This document shows, piece after piece, positions 1 to 4,724 of a stretch of 5,005 bases of DNA. Source of the stretch: Mariprofundaceae bacterium (GTDB taxonomy: Bacteria > Pseudomonadota > Zetaproteobacteria > Mariprofundales > Mariprofundaceae); assembly GCA_030950965.1 (NCBI GenBank), contig JAUZQP010000193.1, positions 1 to 5,005 of the forward strand. The letters run 5' to 3'. Each line of letters begins with the position of its first letter. Positions within the stretch are counted from its first letter, which is position 1. Both the position numbers and the translations under genes were made by a program. Below the pieces are notes generated by a model, which worked only from the letters and a program-made list of their open reading frames with translations, did not search any database and was not told where the DNA came from.

Positions 1-19
1 CTTACCAATAGCACTAGAC

Positions 20-23
20 AAGG
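20..23 (+). promoter_or_regulatory. Shine-Dalgarno site that decides the oadA start
   Basis: AAGG lies 9 bases before the ATG at 33. The two earlier in-frame ATGs (24 and 27) begin immediately after or within 4 bases of this site, too close for normal initiation. The choice of 33 is an inference from spacing. Confidence 0.55.
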
Positions 24-32
24 ATGATGAAT

Positions 33-1889
33 ATGACGAATCAGCGAAAATTAGCCATTACTGAATTGGCGTTGCGTGACGGCCATCAGTCGTTATTAGC
101 AACGCGCATGCGGTTGGATGATATGCTGCCGATTTGCGAAAAATTGGATCAGGTGGGATTTTGGTCCATTGAAGCATGGGGCGGCGCTACTTTTGATACC
201 TGTTTGCGCTACCTCAAAGAAGGTCCATGGGTACGTTTACGCACCTTAAAACAAGCCATGCCTCATACGCCGCTGCAAATGTTGTTGCGCGGGCAAAACC
301 TATTGGGTTACCGTCATTATGCCGATGATGTGGTACAGAAGTTTGTTGATATGTCTGCTGCCAATGGCGTAGATGTATTCCGTGTTTTTGATGCTATGAA
401 CGATTTGCGCAATGTGCGCGTGGCGATTCAGCAAGTAAAAGCCAATGAAAAACATGCCGAAGGTGCGATCTGTTATACCGTCAGTCCCGTTCATACCTTG
501 GAATATTTTGTTGATCTTGGTAAACAGTTTGAAGATATGGGTTGTGACACTGTGGCGATTAAAGACATGGCTGGTTTATTGACCCCTACCGTGGCTCGTG
601 AATTGGTAACGCGCTTGAAAGAGGCGATTGATTTGCCACTGCATTTACATTGCCATGCGACGGCTGGCGTGGCTGAAATGGTTCAGTGGGAAGCTGCGCA
701 GGCTGGCTGTGATATTATTGATACGGCGATTTCTCCTTTGTCTGGTGGCACGTCTCATCCTGCGACAGAATCAATGGTGGCAGCGATGGCAGATACGCCA
801 TTAGATACAGGTTTAGACCTTGATTTACTGCAAGAAATCGCTGATTATTTCCGTGATGTGCGCAAGAAGTACAGTCGTTATGAGTCCGATGTTACAGGGG
901 TTGATCCTCGTGTATTGGTGAGCCAAATCCCTGGTGGCATGATCTCCAACCTTGCCAATCAGTTGCGCGACCAAAATGCACTGGATCGCATGGATGAAGT
1001 GCTGGCTGAAATCCCTCGTGTGCGTGAAGACTTTGGCTTCCCTCCGTTGGTTACGCCGACCAGTCAGATTGTTGGCACACAAGCGGTATTGAACGTGATT
1101 GCAGGTAAAAAATATAAAATTCTTACCAATGAAACCAAGGGCTATTTGCAAGGCAAGTATGGTAAGCCATTGGGTGTGGTGAATGAAGATGTGCGTTGCA
1201 AGGCACTGGGTGAAGATGGCGAAGTAGTGGATATTCGTCCTGCCGACTTGTTGCCACCAGAAATGGATGCCTTAACCCGTGAAGTGGGTGACCGTGCCAA
1301 GTCGATGGAAGACGTATTGTCTTATGCCATGTTCCCTGCCATTGCGTTGGAATACTTTGACGAACGCGACAACAACCGTTTGAACCCTGAATCACTGGAA
1401 GAAGTAGTGCCTGATGTGGCTGCCCCTGCATCTAATGCACCAGCATTGGCTCCGACTGAGTTCAACATCACGATTCATGGTGAAGAATACCACATTAAAA
1501 TTGAAGGCTCAGGTCATCATTCCGAAGAATTACGTCCTTTTTATGTGAAGGTCGATAATGTACTGGAAGAGGTGTATGTCGAAACACTGACGGAGGTGGT
1601 ACCTACACGAGATGGCAGTATTGATACCGTCAAAGCATCGCGTGGTTCGAAACGTCCTAAAGCACGACAGGACAGCGATGTAACCAGCCCCATGCCGGGG
1701 CGTATTGTTGCAGTGAATGTAATCGAAGGTCAGCAAGTAACGGCTGGTGATACGGTGCTTGTTGTCGAGGCGATGAAGATGGAAAACCCTGTTCATGCCC
1801 CTGTTTCTGGCGTTGTGACTACTTTGTTCGTTAAAGAGGGTGATAATGTCAATCCTGATGAATGCTTGGTTCAAGTGACTCCTGCATGA
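33..1889 (+). CDS. oadA: Oxaloacetate decarboxylase alpha subunit / pyruvate carboxylase subunit B-type biotin protein
   Basis: This 618-residue cytoplasmic protein carries a carboxyltransferase domain (about 9-270), a conserved PYC/OadA domain (about 290-470, with PGGMISNL at 300-307) and a C-terminal biotinyl domain (about 551-618). Expected metal-site residues are visible: D16 in LRDGHQSLLATR, K177 in AIKDMAG, and H206 and H208 in HCHATAG. They are each offset by one from Vibrio OadA D17, K178, H207 and H209. Biotin would be attached to K582 in EAMKMEN, 36 residues from the end. The family transfers carboxylate between oxaloacetate and biotin. With membrane OadB/OadG it drives a Na+ pump; with a biotin carboxylase it makes pyruvate carboxylase. 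The linker before the biotinyl domain (GSKRPKARQ) is short and basic, as I recall for Pseudomonas-type PycB, so that role is a real alternative. The stop overlaps the next gene's start (ATGA). Confidence 0.88.
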   Translation: MTNQRKLAITELALRDGHQSLLATRMRLDDMLPICEKLDQVGFWSIEAWGGATFDTCLRYLKEGPWVRLRTLKQAMPHTPLQMLLRGQNLLGYRHYADDVVQKFVDMSAANGVDVFRVFDAMNDLRNVRVAIQQVKANEKHAEGAICYTVSPVHTLEYFVDLGKQFEDMGCDTVAIKDMAGLLTPTVARELVTRLKEAIDLPLHLHCHATAGVAEMVQWEAAQAGCDIIDTAISPLSGGTSHPATESMVAAMADTPLDTGLDLDLLQEIADYFRDVRKKYSRYESDVTGVDPRVLVSQIPGGMISNLANQLRDQNALDRMDEVLAEIPRVREDFGFPPLVTPTSQIVGTQAVLNVIAGKKYKILTNETKGYLQGKYGKPLGVVNEDVRCKALGEDGEVVDIRPADLLPPEMDALTREVGDRAKSMEDVLSYAMFPAIALEYFDERDNNRLNPESLEEVVPDVAAPASNAPALAPTEFNITIHGEEYHIKIEGSGHHSEELRPFYVKVDNVLEEVYVETLTEVVPTRDGSIDTVKASRGSKRPKARQDSDVTSPMPGRIVAVNVIEGQQVTAGDTVLVVEAMKMENPVHAPVSGVVTTLFVKEGDNVNPDECLVQVTPA

Positions 1890-2602
1890 GTGATTGGTTT
1901 TCTGGTCGCATCGTCTTAGTGACGGGGGCGGCATCGGGTATGGGTGAAGCACTCATCTACGCACTGGCTGAACGTGGCGTGAGCGTGCTGGCTTTAGATC
2001 AAGATGATAAGGCTCTGGCGGTGTGTTGCGATGCTATCGAAGCCAAGGGTGGTCGCGTACTCGGTGTACCCTTTGATCTGTTACAATTTGATCAATACGA
2101 CGCGCTGTTTCTCGCCCTGAAGGATCAAGTACCGCATTTGGATGGTCTGGTGCATTGCGCCTCGCAGTTCAAGCGTTGCACGCCGATGCAGTACGTCGAA
2201 AGTGAAGACTTCCGCACCATGCTGGATATACACCTGAGCGTACCGAATTTATTAACACGCAGTCTGCTGCCGTTGATTAAACGTGCTGAAGCAGCATCAG
2301 TGATTTTCACGGCTTGTGATATGTCCAGCGAAGATCAAAATAATTGGCATGGCTATGGGCTTGCTAAACGTGCACTGCCGTATGCGGCGGCGATGTGGCA
2401 GGGGGAACATCCTGATAAACCGTATCGCTTCAACTGCTTAAATCCAGGGAAGATTCGTACCCCTTTGTTTGACCGTGCCTTCAAAGGATTATTACCCTCA
2501 ACTATTCCGTTGCCTGAAACCGTCGTACCAGCCTATTTGAAGCTTTTAAGCCCAGAAACGGCTGCGCTACGTGGGCAATTGCTCACCACCAAAGACTTAT
2601 GA
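1886..2602 (+). CDS. YciK-like short-chain dehydrogenase/reductase with altered active site
   Basis: This is a 238-residue Rossmann-fold protein of usual SDR length. The cofactor motif TGAASGMG is at 13-20. D38 at the end of the second strand suggests NAD(H) rather than NADP(H). YGLAK at 157-161 supplies the catalytic Tyr and Lys. The surroundings (LDGLVHCAS at 85-93, the SVIFT strand at 138-142, FNCLNPGKIRTPLF after the helix) resemble YciK-type SDRs. Aligned by eye, the usual catalytic Ser 13 residues before Tyr is C144, the structural Asn is H116, and the NNAG motif reads HCAS. Catalysis may therefore be altered or lost. The substrate is unknown. The start at 1886 overlaps the oadA stop as ATGA and gives a normal SDR N-terminus. 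An in-frame ATG at 1862 would add 8 residues lying wholly inside oadA. No good SD is visible, which fits translational coupling. Confidence 0.85.
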   Translation: MSDWFSGRIVLVTGAASGMGEALIYALAERGVSVLALDQDDKALAVCCDAIEAKGGRVLGVPFDLLQFDQYDALFLALKDQVPHLDGLVHCASQFKRCTPMQYVESEDFRTMLDIHLSVPNLLTRSLLPLIKRAEAASVIFTACDMSSEDQNNWHGYGLAKRALPYAAAMWQGEHPDKPYRFNCLNPGKIRTPLFDRAFKGLLPSTIPLPETVVPAYLKLLSPETAALRGQLLTTKDL

Positions 2603-3024
2603 GACAGCAAGTCTACGTGACTGAGCTGATTGCTGAGGATGCTATCGTCAGTGGTGAGCGTCAGTCTTCTTGCAGTAGTTGTGCGGGTAAAACTTCGTGC
2701 AGCACCTTAGGCTCGTGGCAATCGCGACCTGTAACCATGCGGGTAGATAACAGACTGCAAGCACAAGTAGGTGATTGCGTGGATATTGAAGTCGCTGACC
2801 ACCTCATCCTACAAGCGAGCTTTCGTTTATACGGCTTGCCGATGATTGCCTTTTTATTGGCGGGGTTCTCTGCATGGCAGTTTTCCAGCGTGTTGAACCT
2901 TGCCCATATTGATCTGTATGCTGCGCTTGCCGCATTGCTGGGAGTGGTTCTCACCTACCGCTGGATCTGGCGGCAAGATCATCAACAGCAAGCGTGCGTA
3001 GCAAAAATCGTTGCTATTCGCTAG
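2599..3024 (+). CDS. rseC: SoxR-reducing system / RseC-family inner-membrane protein
   Basis: The 141-residue protein has the family layout. A short cytoplasmic N-terminal domain holds a cysteine cluster (C25, C28 and C34, pattern C-x2-C-x5-C, very like SCSSCA in E. coli RseC). A G-D-x-V-x-I/L-type segment follows (VGDCVDIEV, 57-65), then two predicted membrane helices at about 75-95 and 104-124 and a short basic tail. E. coli RseC lies beside rpoE and contributes to the Rsx/Rnf-linked reduction of SoxR; the cysteines probably bind a redox cofactor. Here no rpoE, rseA or rseB is present. The gene is instead the third member of the oadA operon, starting in an ATGA overlap with the SDR stop. 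The extra upstream Cys of E. coli RseC is Gly here. The stop TAG lies inside the CTAG target repeat of the adjacent palindromic element. Confidence 0.82.
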   Translation: MRQQVYVTELIAEDAIVSGERQSSCSSCAGKTSCSTLGSWQSRPVTMRVDNRLQAQVGDCVDIEVADHLILQASFRLYGLPMIAFLLAGFSAWQFSSVLNLAHIDLYAALAALLGVVLTYRWIWRQDHQQQACVAKIVAIR

Positions 3025-3183
3025 GAGGCTGTCCGAGAATAGAGATCGTCGCGAGGGATTCCCATTTTGAGTCATGATTTTCGGCTGTTTGAGGCGAATA
3101 ACAGGGCTATTTAACGAAAATAGACGGGAATCATGGCTGAAATGGGGATTTCGCAGTAGGTTCTTCTATTGTCAGACAGTCTC
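3025..3183. mobile_element. 159-bp MITE-like palindromic element 1, CTAG-flanked
   Basis: The first 19 bases (3025-3043, GAGGCTGTCCGAGAATAGA) match the reverse complement of the last 19 (3165-3183) at 16 positions. Weaker complementarity continues inward: CCCATTTTGAGTCATGATT near 3061-3079 against AATCATGGCTGAAATGGGG at 3129-3147, ATTTTCG at 3077-3083 against CGAAAAT at 3115-3121, and CTGTT against AACAG. Direct CTAG copies flank it (3021-3024 and 3184-3187). No open frame encodes a transposase. A terminally repeated, coding-free element with a 4-bp target duplication fits a non-autonomous MITE. An IS5-type parent is possible from the YTAR-like target, but this is inference. CTAG is its own reverse complement, so it could instead be part of the inverted repeat. 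Confidence 0.72.
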
Positions 3184-3197
3184 CTAGCAGACCCTTA

Positions 3198-3357
3198 GGT
3201 AACTCGCAACAAATAATCTACCAAACTAGCTTGTCTTTTTGCCCAGCATCGACGTTGCAAAAAAAAGCTTACATAGCGAGCTATGCTTTGCTTTTTGCGC
3301 CTTGATGCTGAACAAAAATCCTGCGCGATTTTGGTAGATTATTTATTGCCAGTTACC
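3198..3357. mobile_element. 160-bp MITE-like palindromic element 2, TTA-flanked
   Basis: The left arm GGTAACTCGCAACAAATAAT and the following CTACCAAA (3198-3225) match the inverted right arm (3330-3357) with only two mismatches. Further complementary blocks run to the centre: TTTTTG/CAGCATC at 3236-3250 against GATGCTG/CAAAAAT at 3304-3319, GCAAAAAA against TTTTTGC, and a perfect core CATAGC-GA-GCTATG at 3272-3285. Direct TTA copies flank it (3195-3197 and 3358-3360), consistent with a 3-bp target duplication. No protein is encoded. Its ends are unrelated to those of element 1, so it belongs to another family. The central stem, with A8 on the left and T5 on the right, could also act as a two-way transcription terminator for the rseC operon. 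Confidence 0.75.
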
Positions 3358-3360
3358 TTA

Positions 3361-3518
3361 CTTGTCCTTTTATCCGTTGCAAACAAAGGTTCTACGCAAT
3401 CATCATGACGGTTTATGAATCATTCAGGTTCATCCCCCGAACTTTGTTTGTAAATGGGCGAGCGGTGAATCCATGGTTGCCAATTGGTTGAAAATGATTA
3501 ACCTGCCGCCGCTTAACA
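3361..3518. other. Intergenic stretch upstream of the tRNA, loose inverted repeats
   Basis: No credible gene is seen. CAAACAAAGGTTC at 3380-3392 pairs with GAACTTTGTTTG at 3439-3450 (12 pairs, one bulged G) across a 46-base loop. The loop holds a perfect TGAAT-C-ATTCA palindrome at 3416-3426. No T-run follows, so it is not a classical terminator. The tRNA promoter ought to lie here, but I found no convincing -35/-10 pair. It could be an RNA element or degraded mobile sequence. Confidence 0.4.
3471..3489 (+). repeat. Partial copy of the tRNA 5' segment
   Basis: CCATGG then, after 4 bases, CAATTGGTT repeats the arrangement inside the tRNA at 3523-3539, where the same blocks are separated by 2 bases. 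Fifteen of the aligned bases are identical in the same order, 50-52 bases apart. Similarity does not continue into the anticodon arm. It may be a remnant of duplication or recombination at the tRNA, or chance. Confidence 0.4.
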
Positions 3519-3595
3519 GGGCCCATGGCGCAATTGGTTAGCGCTACCGGCTCATAACCGGTTGGTTCCAGGTTCGAGTCCTGGTGGGCCCACCA
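3519..3595 (+). tRNA. tRNA with CAU anticodon, probably tRNA-Ile2 (lysidine type)
   Basis: A full cloverleaf folds over 77 bases. It has an acceptor GGGCCCA/TGGGCCC (3519-3525 with 3585-3591), a D stem GCGC/GCGC, an anticodon stem ACCGG/CCGGT around loop CTCATAA (CAT at 3553-3555), and a T stem CCAGG/CCTGG with loop TTCGAGT. Discriminator A and encoded CCA follow. CAU could be Met or Ile2. The 1-72 pair is a normal G-C, unlike the mismatch of bacterial initiator tRNA, and there is no run of three G-C pairs in the anticodon stem as expected for an initiator. The acceptor has C4-G69 and C5-G68, the pairs known to favour recognition by TilS in E. coli, whereas elongator Met has U4-A69 and A5-U68. 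Ile2 is therefore preferred; the tRNA call is certain, the isotype is inferred. Confidence 0.95.
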
Positions 3596-3600
3596 AATTC

Positions 3601-3634
3601 AATAACACCCAAACTGTATAGTTTGGGTGTTATT
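3601..3634 (+). terminator. Perfect 15-bp hairpin between tRNA and grxD
   Basis: AATAACACCCAAACT (3601-3615) pairs perfectly with AGTTTGGGTGTTATT (3620-3634) around a GTAT loop, starting 6 bases after the tRNA CCA. The A/T-rich base of the stem gives a U-rich 3' side (TGTTATTATG), so intrinsic termination is plausible in either direction, but no separate U-tract follows. It may instead define the tRNA 3' trailer for processing. It ends only 13 bases before the grxD start. A TATAGT resembling a -10 box lies in the loop at 3617-3622 without a recognisable -35. Confidence 0.6.
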
Positions 3635-3638
3635 ATGC

Positions 3639-3642
3639 GGAG
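3639..3642 (+). promoter_or_regulatory. Shine-Dalgarno site of grxD
   Basis: GGAG with a 5-base spacer supports initiation at ATG 3648. It rules against the in-frame GTG at 3627, which lies inside the hairpin and has no SD. Confidence 0.65.
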
Positions 3643-3647
3643 TTATC

Positions 3648-3977
3648 ATGCAAGAAGTACTCAAGCAGATTGATCAAGTGGTAAAAGAACATGATGTAGT
3701 ACTGTTTATGAAGGGTACGCCTGAATTTCCGCAATGTGGCTTTTCACAGCGTGTATCTGCCATTCTAAATACTGTTGGCGTACCATACGCAGCAGTGAAC
3801 GTATTGCTGGATGATCATATTCGTGAAGGAATTAAACATTACGCTGATTGGCCTACGATCCCTCAATTGTTCATTAAAGGTGAATTTATTGGTGGTTGTG
3901 ATATTATCAGTGAATTGAATGAAAGTGGTGAGTTGACGACCTTATTGCAGGATCTGACTCCCACTGATTCAGACTAA
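3648..3977 (+). CDS. grxD: Monothiol glutaredoxin Grx4 (CGFS type)
   Basis: The 109-residue protein has the usual length of bacterial single-domain CGFS glutaredoxins. The active-site motif PQCGFSQ places the single catalytic/cluster-ligand cysteine at C30. K22 in FMKGTPEFPQCGFS and the motifs WPTIPQ (68-73) and GGCD (82-85) form the family's glutathione pocket. Members bind a [2Fe-2S] cluster between two subunits with glutathione and pass it to other proteins, often with BolA partners; they act in the cytoplasm in iron-sulfur cluster trafficking. The gene starts 52 bases after a tRNA, behind a strong hairpin. It therefore either depends on readthrough of the tRNA transcript or uses a promoter overlapping the hairpin. 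It is followed by a 174-base leader before hpf, with no clear terminator of its own. Confidence 0.95.
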   Translation: MQEVLKQIDQVVKEHDVVLFMKGTPEFPQCGFSQRVSAILNTVGVPYAAVNVLLDDHIREGIKHYADWPTIPQLFIKGEFIGGCDIISELNESGELTTLLQDLTPTDSD

Positions 3978-4025
3978 AGGGGCGACGTTTTTTTCGTTAG
4001 CTTTATTATTTTGCTATTTTGTCTT

Positions 4026-4084
4026 GGGGAGCATACTCTGCCACGCGGTGCGACCGCTACCGCGTGGCTACCCTTGGGCTCTCC
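4026..4084 (+). promoter_or_regulatory. Structured leader element of hpf (nested hairpin)
   Basis: GCCACGCGGT (4040-4049) and ACCGCGTGGC (4059-4068) form a perfect 10-bp stem with a 9-base loop. An outer helix, GGGGAGC (4026-4032) with GCTCTCC (4078-4084), closes it with seven pairs, one of them G-U. Within the inner stem, GCGGT (4045-4049) can pair instead with ACCGC at 4053-4057 in a 3-base-loop hairpin. The outer 5' strand overlaps GAGCATAC (4029-4036), which is perfectly complementary to 4143-4150 beside the hpf start. No T-run follows, so it is not a normal terminator. It could be a cis-regulatory RNA, or a REP-like chromosomal repeat. Function is not established. Confidence 0.5.
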
Positions 4085-4090
4085 TTATAT

Positions 4091-4124
4091 CATCACAAGT
4101 GATGTGAGGACTTTTAAATAAAAG
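4091..4124. promoter_or_regulatory. Pair of 6-2-6 palindromes upstream of hpf
   Basis: CATCAC-AA-GTGATG (4091-4104) and CTTTTA-AA-TAAAAG (4111-4124) are both perfect 14-base palindromes with an AA centre. Their centres are 20 bases apart, near two helical turns. They could be protein-binding sites or small RNA hairpins in the leader. The two half-site sequences differ, so they would not bind one factor equally. Confidence 0.35.
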
Positions 4125-4138
4125 CGGTTGATTTATCT

Positions 4139-4143
4139 GGAGG
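4139..4143 (+). promoter_or_regulatory. Shine-Dalgarno site of hpf
   Basis: GGAGG with an 8-base spacer sets the start at ATG 4152. The in-frame TTG at 4128 lies upstream of this site and is not needed. An out-of-frame ATG at 4145 is too close to the SD. The last G of the site is included in the possible long-range pairing with 4029-4036. Confidence 0.75.
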
Positions 4144-4151
4144 TATGCTCT

Positions 4152-4715
4152 ATGCGGGTATCGATTACCGGTCATCATGTTGAGCTGACTGATGCATTAA
4201 AACAGTATGTAGAAGACAAGCTGCAACACCTGAAACATTCATTTGATCACGTTGTGGATATTCATGTGGTTATGTCGGTTGAAAAATACCGTCAACGCTG
4301 TGAAATTAGCATGCAGGTAAGTGGAACTAATATCCATGCCAGCAAAGAAACTGAAGATATGTACGCCTCTATTGATGGTGTGGTAGGTAAGCTGAATCGT
4401 CAGTTGAAACGCTACCGTTCTAAAATCCGCACCCGTTCTGAAAAGAATCATAAAGCGGGTCGTCAGATTGAAGTGGCTCATCGCATTCTCGATCAGAATG
4501 ATGACGATGATGAATTGACAGATGACTTCCAGCCATCGTTTGATGACCATCGTATCATTCAGGCTTCGCCTATGTCGGTAACGGACGCTGTGATGCAAAT
4601 GGATTTAGAAGAAAATCGCGATATTATCTTTTTTACCAATGTAGAAACAGATACCCTCAACGTCCTTTATCGTCGCCCTGACGGTGGCGTTAGTTGGATT
4701 GAACCCAAGGCTTAA
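4152..4715 (+). CDS. hpf: Long-form ribosome hibernation promoting factor
   Basis: The 187-residue protein begins with the S30AE/YfiA fold (about 1-98: MRVSITGHHVELTDALKQYV onward, HASKETEDMYASIDGVVGKL, then basic KRYRSKIRTR). It continues through an acidic linker (about 114-133, DQNDDDDELTDD) into a C-terminal domain (about 134-187: ASPMSVTDAVMQM, FFTNVETDTLNVLYRRPDGG, IEP) of the kind that dimerises long HPFs. The N-terminal domain binds the 30S mRNA/tRNA channel in inactive ribosomes. In long HPFs the C-terminal domain joins two 70S ribosomes into 100S dimers without RMF. E. coli HPF is only 95 residues and lacks this domain. ptsN follows after 9 bases, the usual hpf-ptsN order, so both are probably co-transcribed. 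The common upstream partner rpoN is replaced here by grxD and a structured leader. Confidence 0.93.
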   Translation: MRVSITGHHVELTDALKQYVEDKLQHLKHSFDHVVDIHVVMSVEKYRQRCEISMQVSGTNIHASKETEDMYASIDGVVGKLNRQLKRYRSKIRTRSEKNHKAGRQIEVAHRILDQNDDDDELTDDFQPSFDDHRIIQASPMSVTDAVMQMDLEENRDIIFFTNVETDTLNVLYRRPDGGVSWIEPKA

Positions 4716-4717
4716 GG
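4714..4717 (+). promoter_or_regulatory. Shine-Dalgarno site of ptsN, overlapping the hpf stop
   Basis: AAGG begins inside the hpf TAA and lies 7 bases before the GTG at 4725. It supports a GTG start, because the ATG at 4723 is followed directly by TGA. The position suggests coupling to hpf translation. Confidence 0.6.
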
Positions 4718-4724
4718 TCTGCAT

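Noticed and set aside
1123..1431. Open frame on the minus strand inside oadA (and similar antisense frames at 300-494, 825-1151, 1530-1952, 2125-2310, 2661-2954, 2854-3075 and 4239-4598)
   Set aside because: They lie opposite well-supported genes, show no recognisable domain, and are explained by the codon pattern of the coding strand.
3025..3360. CRISPR array or transposase remnant
   Set aside because: There are no regularly spaced direct repeats, and no frame in the interval gives recognisable transposase sequence; the repeats are inverted arms of two separate palindromes.
3488..3516. TTGAAA with a 17-base spacer as the tRNA promoter
   Set aside because: The matching -10 would be GCTTAA, a poor fit, and it leaves only two bases before the mature tRNA 5' end.
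3519..3595. Initiator tRNA-fMet identity for the CAU tRNA
   Set aside because: The first acceptor pair is G-C rather than mismatched, and the anticodon stem lacks the three G-C pairs GGG/CCC typical of initiators.
3627..3647. Upstream GTG start for grxD adding 7 residues
   Set aside because: It lies inside the perfect hairpin and has no SD, while ATG 3648 has GGAG at 5 bases and gives the normal family N-terminus.
3978..3994. T7 run after grxD as an intrinsic terminator
   Set aside because: No GC-rich hairpin directly precedes the run; the nearest palindrome (CTGA-T-TCAG, 3964-3972) is weak and 15 bases away.
4065..4079. GG-N10-GC spacing like a sigma-54 promoter upstream of hpf
   Set aside because: The TT expected before the -12 GC is GG, and the -24 GG lies in the stem of the GC-rich hairpin. 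Only the minimal GG/GC spacing fits.
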